Below, one piece after another: positions 9,196 through 16,835 of a stretch of DNA of 47,730 nt. Positions within the stretch are counted from its first letter, which is position 1. Each line of letters begins with the position of its first letter. The notes under the pieces were generated by a model. That model saw nothing but the letters and a program-made list of their open reading frames with translations, was not told where the DNA came from and did no database searches. The position numbers were made by a program, and so were the translations under genes. Origin of the DNA: Lachnospiraceae bacterium (GTDB lineage: Bacteria; Bacillota; Clostridia; Lachnospirales; Lachnospiraceae); assembly GCA_015057635.1 (NCBI GenBank), contig SVEB01000021.1, positions 1 to 47,730 on the forward strand, read 5' to 3'.

Positions 9196-10105
9196 GATAA
9201 GTCACCTTCTTCGAAATTATTCCAGCTGTTAATCCAAGGACTACGATCACGATTAAAAAGTAAATCCAAGAAAGAGATGCTGCATACCCCATTTTTCCAC
9301 TGCTAAATGCCTGCTTCTGAATGTAATCCATCACCTGATAAACCGGATTGGTAAAGGTGTCTATGATTGTATATACTACACATACAAGTAAAGATGGTGT
9401 TATCATTGGGAATGTGATCTTCCAGAACTCCTCCCACTTTGTGGCTCCTTCCACCTTTGCTGCCTCAAATACAGACGGATTAATGGACTGCAATGCCGAT
9501 AAGAATATCAAAATCTGTACCCCTGATGAGTTCACCACATTATACATATTGTTGATAACACCGATCATCAGCTTAGATACCGAACCTGGAAGACCGAGCT
9601 TTGACATGAGTGACACTGTGCTAAACATTGCACCAATGCCCATCTGATCAAATCCCGTGCCTGATGTTTCTGATACAATATCCATGGCGTTATATAAACT
9701 GTTCGCATTCTCCATATCCGCCACGATTCCAACAGCAAGCACTACTGGCAAGAAAAAAATAGTTCTTGCAAATCCTCTGCCTTTAAACTTCTGGTTTAAT
9801 ACATTTGCCATAAAGAAGCTAAATAAAATAACTACTGCTGAATCAACAAAAATCCCTTTTGCCGCTGTGAGCAACACTACACGAAATGACGCATCCGACA
9901 TAAACGCATCATAATAATTCTGAAAACCTACATAGGTCTTTGCAATATGATTGAACTCAATCACGACATCATTAAAAGAATAAATCAAGGATTCTATAAC
10001 GGCAGGCAGAAATATGAAAATCAATCCTATAATAACCGGCAAAATAAATAAGTATCCGGATAAGCCTCTCTTCTTCACTAACGTAAGTCTTTTATGCTTT
10101 TTCAT
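9188..10105 (-). CDS. carbohydrate ABC transporter permease (MalF/LplB type)
   Basis: The 305-aa product has six predicted membrane spans (first: YLFILPVIIGLIFIFLPAV) and the EAA motif EAAKVEGATKWEEFWKITFP. The start is supported by AGGAGGG just before the ATG. With the gene at 8290-9195 it forms the permease heterodimer of the second importer of the locus, paired with the 506-aa binding lipoprotein. It follows the DUF5696-like lipoprotein gene by 17 bases, so the two import modules are transcribed together. Confidence 0.92.
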   Translation of the reverse strand: MKKHKRLTLVKKRGLSGYLFILPVIIGLIFIFLPAVIESLIYSFNDVVIEFNHIAKTYVGFQNYYDAFMSDASFRVVLLTAAKGIFVDSAVVILFSFFMANVLNQKFKGRGFARTIFFLPVVLAVGIVADMENANSLYNAMDIVSETSGTGFDQMGIGAMFSTVSLMSKLGLPGSVSKLMIGVINNMYNVVNSSGVQILIFLSALQSINPSVFEAAKVEGATKWEEFWKITFPMITPSLLVCVVYTIIDTFTNPVYQVMDYIQKQAFSSGKMGYAASLSWIYFLIVIVVLGLTAGIISKKVTYLE

Positions 10106-10122
10106 ATACCCTCCTCTCTTCT

Positions 10123-12750
10123 TTATCGCACAACCATATAAGACATTGATTCTACAATACCATCCGGAACGGTTACCTGATCATCCGAGTAATTCACATA
10201 GACTTTCGTATTATCTTCATAGACAACACAGTTCACATCATCCATAAGATGGATATGCTTTGCTATCTTTGTATTCGATAAAAACCCTAAATCTGAATTT
10301 ATTCGTTTATAGCTTTCTATGATCTTATCCATCCACAGATTGTAGTTAACAGAAAACAGGTTCATATAATCGGTATCAACCAGTGTCAGCTGGCTTTCAT
10401 ACATTAACAGATAATGAAGCCCTGCGCCACTCTCCACTGCCTCAAGAAATGCTTTTTCACTATTTCCTTCTTCATTAATTGCACTTGTGGTAAATGGAAC
10501 CATTCCTTTTAGTACCATGCCAACAAACGGTATGCTGTAGCTTTCTATTCTCTGACCGCTGGATGAGGTCTTTACATTACACAAGCTGCTTGCATAAGGA
10601 AGGGTATATGCATTGCCGCAGTCTAACTTTAACTTATATCCATTCTCACATAATGCAGCAAGAAGCTCTTCGGTCTTAACTCTTGCCGTCTCTTTTGTGA
10701 CACCTGCACTGGAACTATAATTCCCATTCAGATATGCTCCGACTGAGGAAACATATAATTTATCCGATCCTAACTTTTTATACTGCTTTAGGAATGAGCT
10801 CGTAATCTCAGGATATAGCAAAGGATTAATCAAATAACTTGCCCCTTCGTAGGTCTTTTCTCCTGACGCCGGAAGTGCCTTCGAAATATAGACCGTATTT
10901 TTATTTAAATACTTGGAGACTTCCTCTTTCTTTGTCACTCCATTTCCTTTTTCATAGATTCTTGTGAAATCCACATCCGGGTACAGCCCATATCCCATAT
11001 CGTCCAATGCTTGATTCAGCTTTTTAAATCCTTTACTTCCGCCAAGTTCCGACTGCACCTTGACTTTGCTTGCAGCCTTAAAAGCCATCCCTCCATTCAT
11101 CATTCCTGCATAAAGAACGCTCACATTGCCAATTTCGTTCTCCTTTAGAACTGTCATGATCTCATTGGCCTGCGTAAAATCCGTCACCGCATAATCACTC
11201 TCAATCGGAATTCCAAAATAATTCTTTGTCTTCGTAATTGTTCCGATCAATTCAATATCAAGCGGCAGATTGCAATTATCAGATGACTGTTTCTCAAGCT
11301 TTCCCATCTGTTCTAGATATCCTCTGTAATAGCGTGCCATACCGGAATAGTTCGCATCTTCCCCTTCTAAGAAATGATACCGGATGGCATATGTCGTATC
11401 TGGAACCACATCATAGAATGCATAGCTTACTCCTTCTCTTAAAAAATCATCTGCTACCACATACTCAAAATATGGATAGACAATATTGTATGGTAAATAA
11501 TTGCTTGTTATCTGTGCTGCTGCCCCTCCAATGGCCGATCCGCTTTCTACAATCCCAAACATGGCTAAATCTCCGGCTTTGCATCCAAATACGGGCAACG
11601 TGGAATCAATTGCTATATCCTGATAGGTATCATAGGTCTTACCATAATCCTGTCCATAAAACGGTATGCTCACTTTATCCATGGATGCTGCCACCCTGTC
11701 ATTTTCAATAATGCTTCCGCTGCCATCCGGTAAAAACAGATAGCCTTCATCCTTCTTCGTTGTTGCACCAAATGACTTAAGCAAATTAACCTTTGTTAAA
11801 TAATACCCTTCTGCACATACAATATCTTTTAAGTCTACCGATACAACCAGATCCTCTCCATGCAGCCGATATGTAAGAGGAATGGAAAAGTAAGCCGGTA
11901 CTCCACTTCCCACTGCTTCCCCTAACTTCTCTTCCTCCGCTTTTTTCACCTCATCATTAATTCCAAGGAGTGTATAAATACTAAGCAACTGATTCGTGAT
12001 CTTATTTGTAAGATTTGGCTTGATCACATAGATCGTATCCAGCTCTTCAATCGTCTCATACTTCGCTTTATACTCTGCCTGTTCTTCTGCGCTCATTTCC
12101 GAATATGCAAGCTTTGTATAGTTGTTCTTAAATGCACGATATTCAATAACGCTGATCTTCTTTTCTTTTACCAATCCTTGTAGCGTCTGATCGTACCCAT
12201 CAAATGTCGCCCCGGTAAATACCGGAATAAGTCCTGTATTATCATAGCTTGTCCCAATACCATAGGTAACAACAACTGAATCCTCGTTAACTGCAACACT
12301 TACCTGGTTTTTATCCGCCGAGTAACTGTCCGGATAGGAAGACATCGTTCCCATCTTTTGTGCGGTATTATAATATTCTATGTCTACCTGACTAAACAGA
12401 AGTTTTTTTGTTTCATCAATATAGCTATCCTGTACCTCTTTTTCCACCTGGTGCAGTGCCGGATTCGAATATAGAACCTGACCATTATCTTTCCTTAAAA
12501 CAGCAATATCATAATTGCTGCCAAGATATAGGGCGATTTCATCATTCTCCAAAACTTTCTGCATTCCCTCTATCTCGTCCGATACATCCCTCTTATCTTC
12601 CTTTTGTGTGTTGCTCGCCATTAACGCCCGATCATCAAGAGAATACGCTACGCTTTCCTCATTATTCTTTACTGCTGTTATATTGCTGCAGCTGCATAAT
12701 AACAGACTACATATACTAAGGATAGCGAGTAATTGACTTCTTTTTTTCAT
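10123..12750 (-). CDS. DUF5696-like surface lipoprotein, possible glycosidase-like fold
   Basis: This 875-aa protein has a lipoprotein signal peptide (LLLCSC, lipid on about Cys21) and a good AGGAGG site. I recall DUF5696 proteins beside CUT1 importers in Paenibacillus and Lachnospiraceae, and the segment YLFLPDGSGSII fits that family. Around residues 1-490 it looks beta-rich, like a large sandwich. Residues about 500-790 alternate short strands and helices (VSVLYAGMMNGG, GYGLYPDVDFTRIY, KLYVSSVGAYL, YKLKLDCGNAYTLPYAS), as in a (beta/alpha)8 barrel. The end (VVYEDNTKVYVNYSDDQVTV) resembles the C-terminal beta domain of many glycosidases. I infer an outer-surface carbohydrate-acting or carbohydrate-binding protein serving the importers. 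No catalytic pair can be assigned. Confidence 0.7.
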   Translation of the reverse strand: MKKRSQLLAILSICSLLLCSCSNITAVKNNEESVAYSLDDRALMASNTQKEDKRDVSDEIEGMQKVLENDEIALYLGSNYDIAVLRKDNGQVLYSNPALHQVEKEVQDSYIDETKKLLFSQVDIEYYNTAQKMGTMSSYPDSYSADKNQVSVAVNEDSVVVTYGIGTSYDNTGLIPVFTGATFDGYDQTLQGLVKEKKISVIEYRAFKNNYTKLAYSEMSAEEQAEYKAKYETIEELDTIYVIKPNLTNKITNQLLSIYTLLGINDEVKKAEEEKLGEAVGSGVPAYFSIPLTYRLHGEDLVVSVDLKDIVCAEGYYLTKVNLLKSFGATTKKDEGYLFLPDGSGSIIENDRVAASMDKVSIPFYGQDYGKTYDTYQDIAIDSTLPVFGCKAGDLAMFGIVESGSAIGGAAAQITSNYLPYNIVYPYFEYVVADDFLREGVSYAFYDVVPDTTYAIRYHFLEGEDANYSGMARYYRGYLEQMGKLEKQSSDNCNLPLDIELIGTITKTKNYFGIPIESDYAVTDFTQANEIMTVLKENEIGNVSVLYAGMMNGGMAFKAASKVKVQSELGGSKGFKKLNQALDDMGYGLYPDVDFTRIYEKGNGVTKKEEVSKYLNKNTVYISKALPASGEKTYEGASYLINPLLYPEITSSFLKQYKKLGSDKLYVSSVGAYLNGNYSSSAGVTKETARVKTEELLAALCENGYKLKLDCGNAYTLPYASSLCNVKTSSSGQRIESYSIPFVGMVLKGMVPFTTSAINEEGNSEKAFLEAVESGAGLHYLLMYESQLTLVDTDYMNLFSVNYNLWMDKIIESYKRINSDLGFLSNTKIAKHIHLMDDVNCVVYEDNTKVYVNYSDDQVTVPDGIVESMSYMVVR

Positions 12751-12772
12751 CCTATGCTCCTCCTATCCTTTC

Positions 12773-13405
12773 TTATTGTGACATCCGAAGCAATAATTCA
12801 TCAATTACAATCGATACAAAACCTACTACCTGCTGAATCAGGTTAAAGAATAACAATAATAGGCATCCCATTGCTATCATTCCTACAATTGTGAACAGAA
12901 TCACAACCACTGTTCTTGTTAACGTAAACTGGTGTGTTACCAGCATTCCGACTACTAATAAAAAAGCGACCCAGACAAGCGACAAGTTATTGAGTATATT
13001 ATAAAATACCGCCTCCCTTGCAATGAATTGATTGCTTAATGCAATCATGATCAGCTGAATAATGATATAAGGAACAAAAGCATAGGCAGTCGCGATGCAG
13101 ATATCCTTAAAAGTTCCTTTTCCATCGCTAAGGCAGGTAAGGCACCAGTTTGAAATACACCAGGCCAGATAAATCGCTAAAAAACTTCCGATCGTAGAAA
13201 AACAGTTATACGATTCATCTCTCACTCCGCCAAATAAAAAACCGGTAAACAGCTTAGAAAGTACTTGAGTAAACATCGTTAAACCAAGGATAATCATTGC
13301 GGTCTTTAAACTGCCTTCATTCTCGTGCTTAATATCCCAATATGCTTTAAACGGATGCCTTGTTAAGTAAATTGCATATCTTAATTCCTTCACCGTCTGT
13401 TTCAC
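12773..13405 (-). CDS. YIP1-family membrane protein
   Basis: The 210-aa protein has a short cytoplasmic start with TRHPFKAYWDIKHENEGS, a pattern common in bacterial YIP1 proteins, followed by five hydrophobic segments (for example YIIIQLIMIAL and VWVAFLLVVGMLVTHQF). It starts at a GTG overlapping the stop of the upstream gene (GTGA), so it is translationally coupled to the propeller/TPR protein. Its molecular role is unknown. Its fixed place between the propeller/TPR gene and the DUF5696-like gene, flanked by two importer modules, suggests a membrane scaffold or chaperone for the surface complex. Confidence 0.75.
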   Translation of the reverse strand: MKQTVKELRYAIYLTRHPFKAYWDIKHENEGSLKTAMIILGLTMFTQVLSKLFTGFLFGGVRDESYNCFSTIGSFLAIYLAWCISNWCLTCLSDGKGTFKDICIATAYAFVPYIIIQLIMIALSNQFIAREAVFYNILNNLSLVWVAFLLVVGMLVTHQFTLTRTVVVILFTIVGMIAMGCLLLLFFNLIQQVVGFVSIVIDELLLRMSQ

Positions 13406-14934
13406 TCTTCTTCCCCCTTTCCCAGATGCAGTTCCTCGCCCTTTACATACCGTCTTATCCTCTTACTGGCAGCCACTGAAACAGAAAGAATCATCACCCC
13501 GAAGACGGAACAAAATACAATTGGAAAGATACCTTCTGATGTCTCTTTTCTTAATTTTTCCTTTGCCTTTGAGTAATTCTCGGCATCATTGGCATACTCA
13601 TAATATTCCATGGCCTCTTCGTACTCCCCATTGCTATATAATGCATTCCCAAGTCCGATATAAGCATATGAGAAATTGGAGTTTAGCTCTGCTACTTCTT
13701 TCCACATAGCATTTGCAGCATTGTAATCCCCCAGATCATAATACCCTTCTGCATCAATTAACAAGTTTCCATAGTATGTCGGCTCATAAATCAAAATCTG
13801 ACACAATCCCGAATCCAATACATAGATATCCTTCCCAATATAGTCAATGGCCGCTGGCGTCTGCATATTGCCTTTCTTTGTCCCTTTATTACCAAACGCA
13901 TATAGCAGGATGCCATCATTGTTATACGTAAAGATTCTTCCTTTTGTATTATCCAGGAGGGAGTAGATGTTATTCGGTCCGATCCCTACATCTACAATCT
14001 TGGATGGATCGTCTGTAAAAATCAAATCTCCAACCGGAGCATATACCCCTTTCCGATTCAGCACATCAACTCCCATGGTATTCAGTTTCTTAATTGGTGT
14101 TATTGCCCCTGACAGATCTTTTCCGTTGATTACCTCTAACAAGTCTGTAGCGCTAATGGATGAAATGGTCCCCCATATAAAGTTTTTAGCATCAATCTTT
14201 ATATTGTTATACTCCGTTGGCACATAGGTCTGCATCTGCGCTTTTTGCTTTGCTGTGGATATTTTACGGAGCAGCTTTGTGAATGCATCGATGGAGACAC
14301 TAGGTGCTCCGGTATAACCGGTAAAAACTCCATCTTTGCTAAACTGCATAATGCCGCTGTTAATATTTCTTGCAACTACAGAGATTCGTCCCACGCTGTC
14401 CACGACAAGGCTTGTCGGAATAAAACTTACGAGGTCCGTTCCCAAAATATTCTCTGGGCGCTCAATTATTCTTATAATGGAACCATCTTCCTTCGCTACT
14501 ATAATGCGATTATTCCCAGTATCCGCTATGTAAAAAATATGATCATCACTTACGAATACGCCCTCTGGTTTATTAAGCGTGATCACACTGCCATCCGCCT
14601 CATAAAACTCTTGCTTCATACCGGAAAATTCCTGCTTCTCGTCAAAACAAAGAATGGCTCCTAATTCCTTTTCCACCACATAAAGCTCTCCATTTTCTTT
14701 CACAAACATATCCGCTAAGCTCGTAATGCTAACTCCAAGTGATTCTTCCAGGCTCTTTAATGAAATTGCTCTCTTATATTCATAAGAGGTTGGAATATTC
14801 ATGGATACACCTTTGCTGGAATACACATAGGTCAACTCTTTTGTATAGTCGGTATACGCATCCACCGTCATAGAGGGGAATGCAAACAGTAACGCGATTG
14901 TCGCTATCCCTGCTTTCCATCTTATATGCTTCAT
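13402..14934 (-). CDS. secreted NHL-type beta-propeller with TPR repeats and C-terminal membrane anchor
   Basis: The 510-aa product has a signal peptide (about residues 1-26, ending VDA). It then has a beta-propeller of NHL-like repeats (for example LNKPEGVFVSDDHIFYIADT followed by GNNRIIVAKEDGS, and later MQTPAAIDYIGKDIYVLDSG). Two TPR units follow at about 393-465 (YYDLGDYNAANAMWKEVAEL and NALYSNGEYEEAMEYYEYAN). A single transmembrane helix at about 470-490 precedes a short basic-acidic tail. The propeller and TPR should face outside. It resembles a docking platform more than an enzyme. A GGGAGG site five bases before the ATG supports the start. The gene is tightly packed between an importer permease and the coupled YIP1 gene, so a role in sugar import is likely but unproven. 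Confidence 0.75.
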   Translation of the reverse strand: MKHIRWKAGIATIALLFAFPSMTVDAYTDYTKELTYVYSSKGVSMNIPTSYEYKRAISLKSLEESLGVSITSLADMFVKENGELYVVEKELGAILCFDEKQEFSGMKQEFYEADGSVITLNKPEGVFVSDDHIFYIADTGNNRIIVAKEDGSIIRIIERPENILGTDLVSFIPTSLVVDSVGRISVVARNINSGIMQFSKDGVFTGYTGAPSVSIDAFTKLLRKISTAKQKAQMQTYVPTEYNNIKIDAKNFIWGTISSISATDLLEVINGKDLSGAITPIKKLNTMGVDVLNRKGVYAPVGDLIFTDDPSKIVDVGIGPNNIYSLLDNTKGRIFTYNNDGILLYAFGNKGTKKGNMQTPAAIDYIGKDIYVLDSGLCQILIYEPTYYGNLLIDAEGYYDLGDYNAANAMWKEVAELNSNFSYAYIGLGNALYSNGEYEEAMEYYEYANDAENYSKAKEKLRKETSEGIFPIVFCSVFGVMILSVSVAASKRIRRYVKGEELHLGKGEEE

Positions 14935-14944
14935 GTAGTCCTCC

Positions 14945-15808
14945 CTAATCTTTCATGCCCGATGTTGCCATTGTCTCTATGATATTAGATTGCGAAAAGA
15001 TAAAGACAGCAAGCGGGAATAATAATAACAGCATACTGATTGCGGCGCCAACACCTGCTCTTGCGATTCCGCCAGATGCAATCTGACTTAATGCATATGG
15101 CAGAGTCTTTAATTTCTCACTGTAAATGTAAGGGGATGCCCCAGTAGACCATAAATCCCTGACGGAAAAGATCATTAGTGTAAGCCAAGCTGGCTTGACC
15201 ATTGGCATTACGATCCTCGAAAATTTTATCCACTCACTTGCTCCATCAATTTCTGCGCTTTCCAGCAGAGGCATTGGAATCATCTGATCCATAAATTGTT
15301 TCATTAAGAATAATCCAAGGGTTGAACTAAAGGCAGGCAGTATTAATGAAGAATAATGATCAATTAGATTTAAAGAGTTCATAATTAAGTAATTCGGTAT
15401 GGCAATAACAGCCCCGCTAAACATAAGAGATGTCCGGATCATAACAAAGATAAAACGGGACCCGGGAAATTTATATTTTGAAAGCGGATACGCTGCCATG
15501 GAAGCAATGATAATATGTCCTGCTGTCCCGACAATCGTAATGAAAAACGTATTAAAGATATACCTTCCGATCGGCACCCAGCTATCGGTCATTAATCCGA
15601 ATAAATCCCTATAATTCTTTAGTGTTGGCTGCTTTGCAAAGAAAGTCGGTGGGAAAACCCACAATTCATTCGTCGGTTTCAGTGACATGGATACTGCAAA
15701 AATAAGCGGCAAGATCATAAGGCTTGTAAATGCAATCAAAAATAAAATCAGCACGATATCCCCTCCTGTTGATCGGGAGACTCTTTTTTTCATAATCCTA
15801 ACATTCAC
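14945..15808 (-). CDS. carbohydrate ABC transporter permease (MalG/YtcP type)
   Basis: This 287-aa permease has six membrane spans (first: IVLILFLIAFTSLMILPLIFA) and the EAA loop ESAEIDGASEWIKFSRIVMP. A GTG at 15808 with GGTGAG six bases upstream fits better than the in-frame ATG at 15793. It begins three bases after the partner permease stop. Together they form the channel for the 973-aa binding protein. No ATPase is encoded nearby, so a shared one is expected. Confidence 0.92.
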   Translation of the reverse strand: MNVRIMKKRVSRSTGGDIVLILFLIAFTSLMILPLIFAVSMSLKPTNELWVFPPTFFAKQPTLKNYRDLFGLMTDSWVPIGRYIFNTFFITIVGTAGHIIIASMAAYPLSKYKFPGSRFIFVMIRTSLMFSGAVIAIPNYLIMNSLNLIDHYSSLILPAFSSTLGLFLMKQFMDQMIPMPLLESAEIDGASEWIKFSRIVMPMVKPAWLTLMIFSVRDLWSTGASPYIYSEKLKTLPYALSQIASGGIARAGVGAAISMLLLLFPLAVFIFSQSNIIETMATSGMKD

Positions 15809-15811
15809 CTT

Positions 15812-16828
15812 CTACTCACCTACCTTATTTAAGAATTTCTGAATTGCCTTATTTAAGAAAATCATAATAAAGAATAGAACTGTTGCAATTGCGGAGGAAT
15901 AGCCCATCTCAAACCGAACCGTTCCATAATCCACAAGGTGCTGCATAATCGTATGAGCACTGTAATCCACACTTGGATTTCCGGCTAATCCTGTTATAAT
16001 GCTGCCAATGTTAAATGCGCCTGTTATGCTCATGACTGCGCCAAACATAAGCTGTGGTTTCATAAGAGGTAGCGTTATGTACCAAAGTTCCTGCCATCTG
16101 TTCTTAATGCCATCCATTGCTGCTGCCTCATAATACTCTTTTCCAATCCCTTGAAGGCCTGCGATAAACGATAGAAATGAAGTACCAAGACTTCCCCAAA
16201 GTACTACAAATATAATAATTGGGACAACGTAAGTAGCATTTTCCAGCCATTTGATCGGAGTGGTGATAAATCCCCAGTCTAGTAAAAAAGCATTCAAAAA
16301 TCCCTGCGCATCTGAACTAAAGAAAATTTTAAAAATCGGCGTCATGCCTCCTGCAAGAGATGGAGCGTATAGTAAGACCGTTATAATCACTCTGGCTGCC
16401 CTTGGAAGCTCATTGATGAACCATGCCATGACAAGTGAGATCATGTATCCGCAAGGTCCTGTTATCAACGCAAACATAATCGTATTACCAAGTGCTTTCA
16501 CGAAGATATCATCCGCCATAAATAATCGAAAATAATTCTGCAATCCGGTAAACTTGGGCATCTCCAGCATATTAAAGTTTGTAAAACTTAAGAATATGGA
16601 TATAAACACCGGGCAGACAGTAAATACAAAGAATAGGATCACATACGGTGCAATAAAAATATACTTGGATTTATTCTTCTTTACCATTCTCCACTGATAC
16701 TTAACATCCTGACTAACTCTCTGGCGAAATGTTATCCTTTCATTTGTTATCCTGCTCTCATTTGTTGTGCTATTCTCATTCCATGCTATATTATCCAACG
16801 ATACACCCTTCACTTTCTTCATAGTCAA
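15812..16828 (-). CDS. carbohydrate ABC transporter permease (MalF/LplB type) with extended N-terminus
   Basis: The 338-aa permease has a polar N-terminal extension of about 50 residues (rich in Asn, Thr, Arg and Ser) before the first span YIFIAPYVILFFVFTVCPVF. Its EAA motif is EAAAMDGIKNRWQELWYITL. The start is probably a TTG at 16828, ten bases after the CAGGAG that overlaps the binding-protein stop; an ATG follows at 16822. It is the MalF-like half of the first importer module, directly behind the CBM-fused binding protein. Confidence 0.92.
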   Translation of the reverse strand: MTMKKVKGVSLDNIAWNENSTTNESRITNERITFRQRVSQDVKYQWRMVKKNKSKYIFIAPYVILFFVFTVCPVFISIFLSFTNFNMLEMPKFTGLQNYFRLFMADDIFVKALGNTIMFALITGPCGYMISLVMAWFINELPRAARVIITVLLYAPSLAGGMTPIFKIFFSSDAQGFLNAFLLDWGFITTPIKWLENATYVVPIIIFVVLWGSLGTSFLSFIAGLQGIGKEYYEAAAMDGIKNRWQELWYITLPLMKPQLMFGAVMSITGAFNIGSIITGLAGNPSVDYSAHTIMQHLVDYGTVRFEMGYSSAIATVLFFIMIFLNKAIQKFLNKVGE

Positions 16829-16835
16829 TGATTCA

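Noticed and set aside
11238..11711. 157-residue plus-strand open frame
   Set aside because: It lies antisense inside the DUF5696-like lipoprotein gene, is rich in His, Leu and Ser as shadow frames of AT-rich genes are, and has no ribosome site.
14245..14664. 139-residue plus-strand open frame
   Set aside because: It is antisense to the well-supported propeller/TPR gene and has no family features.
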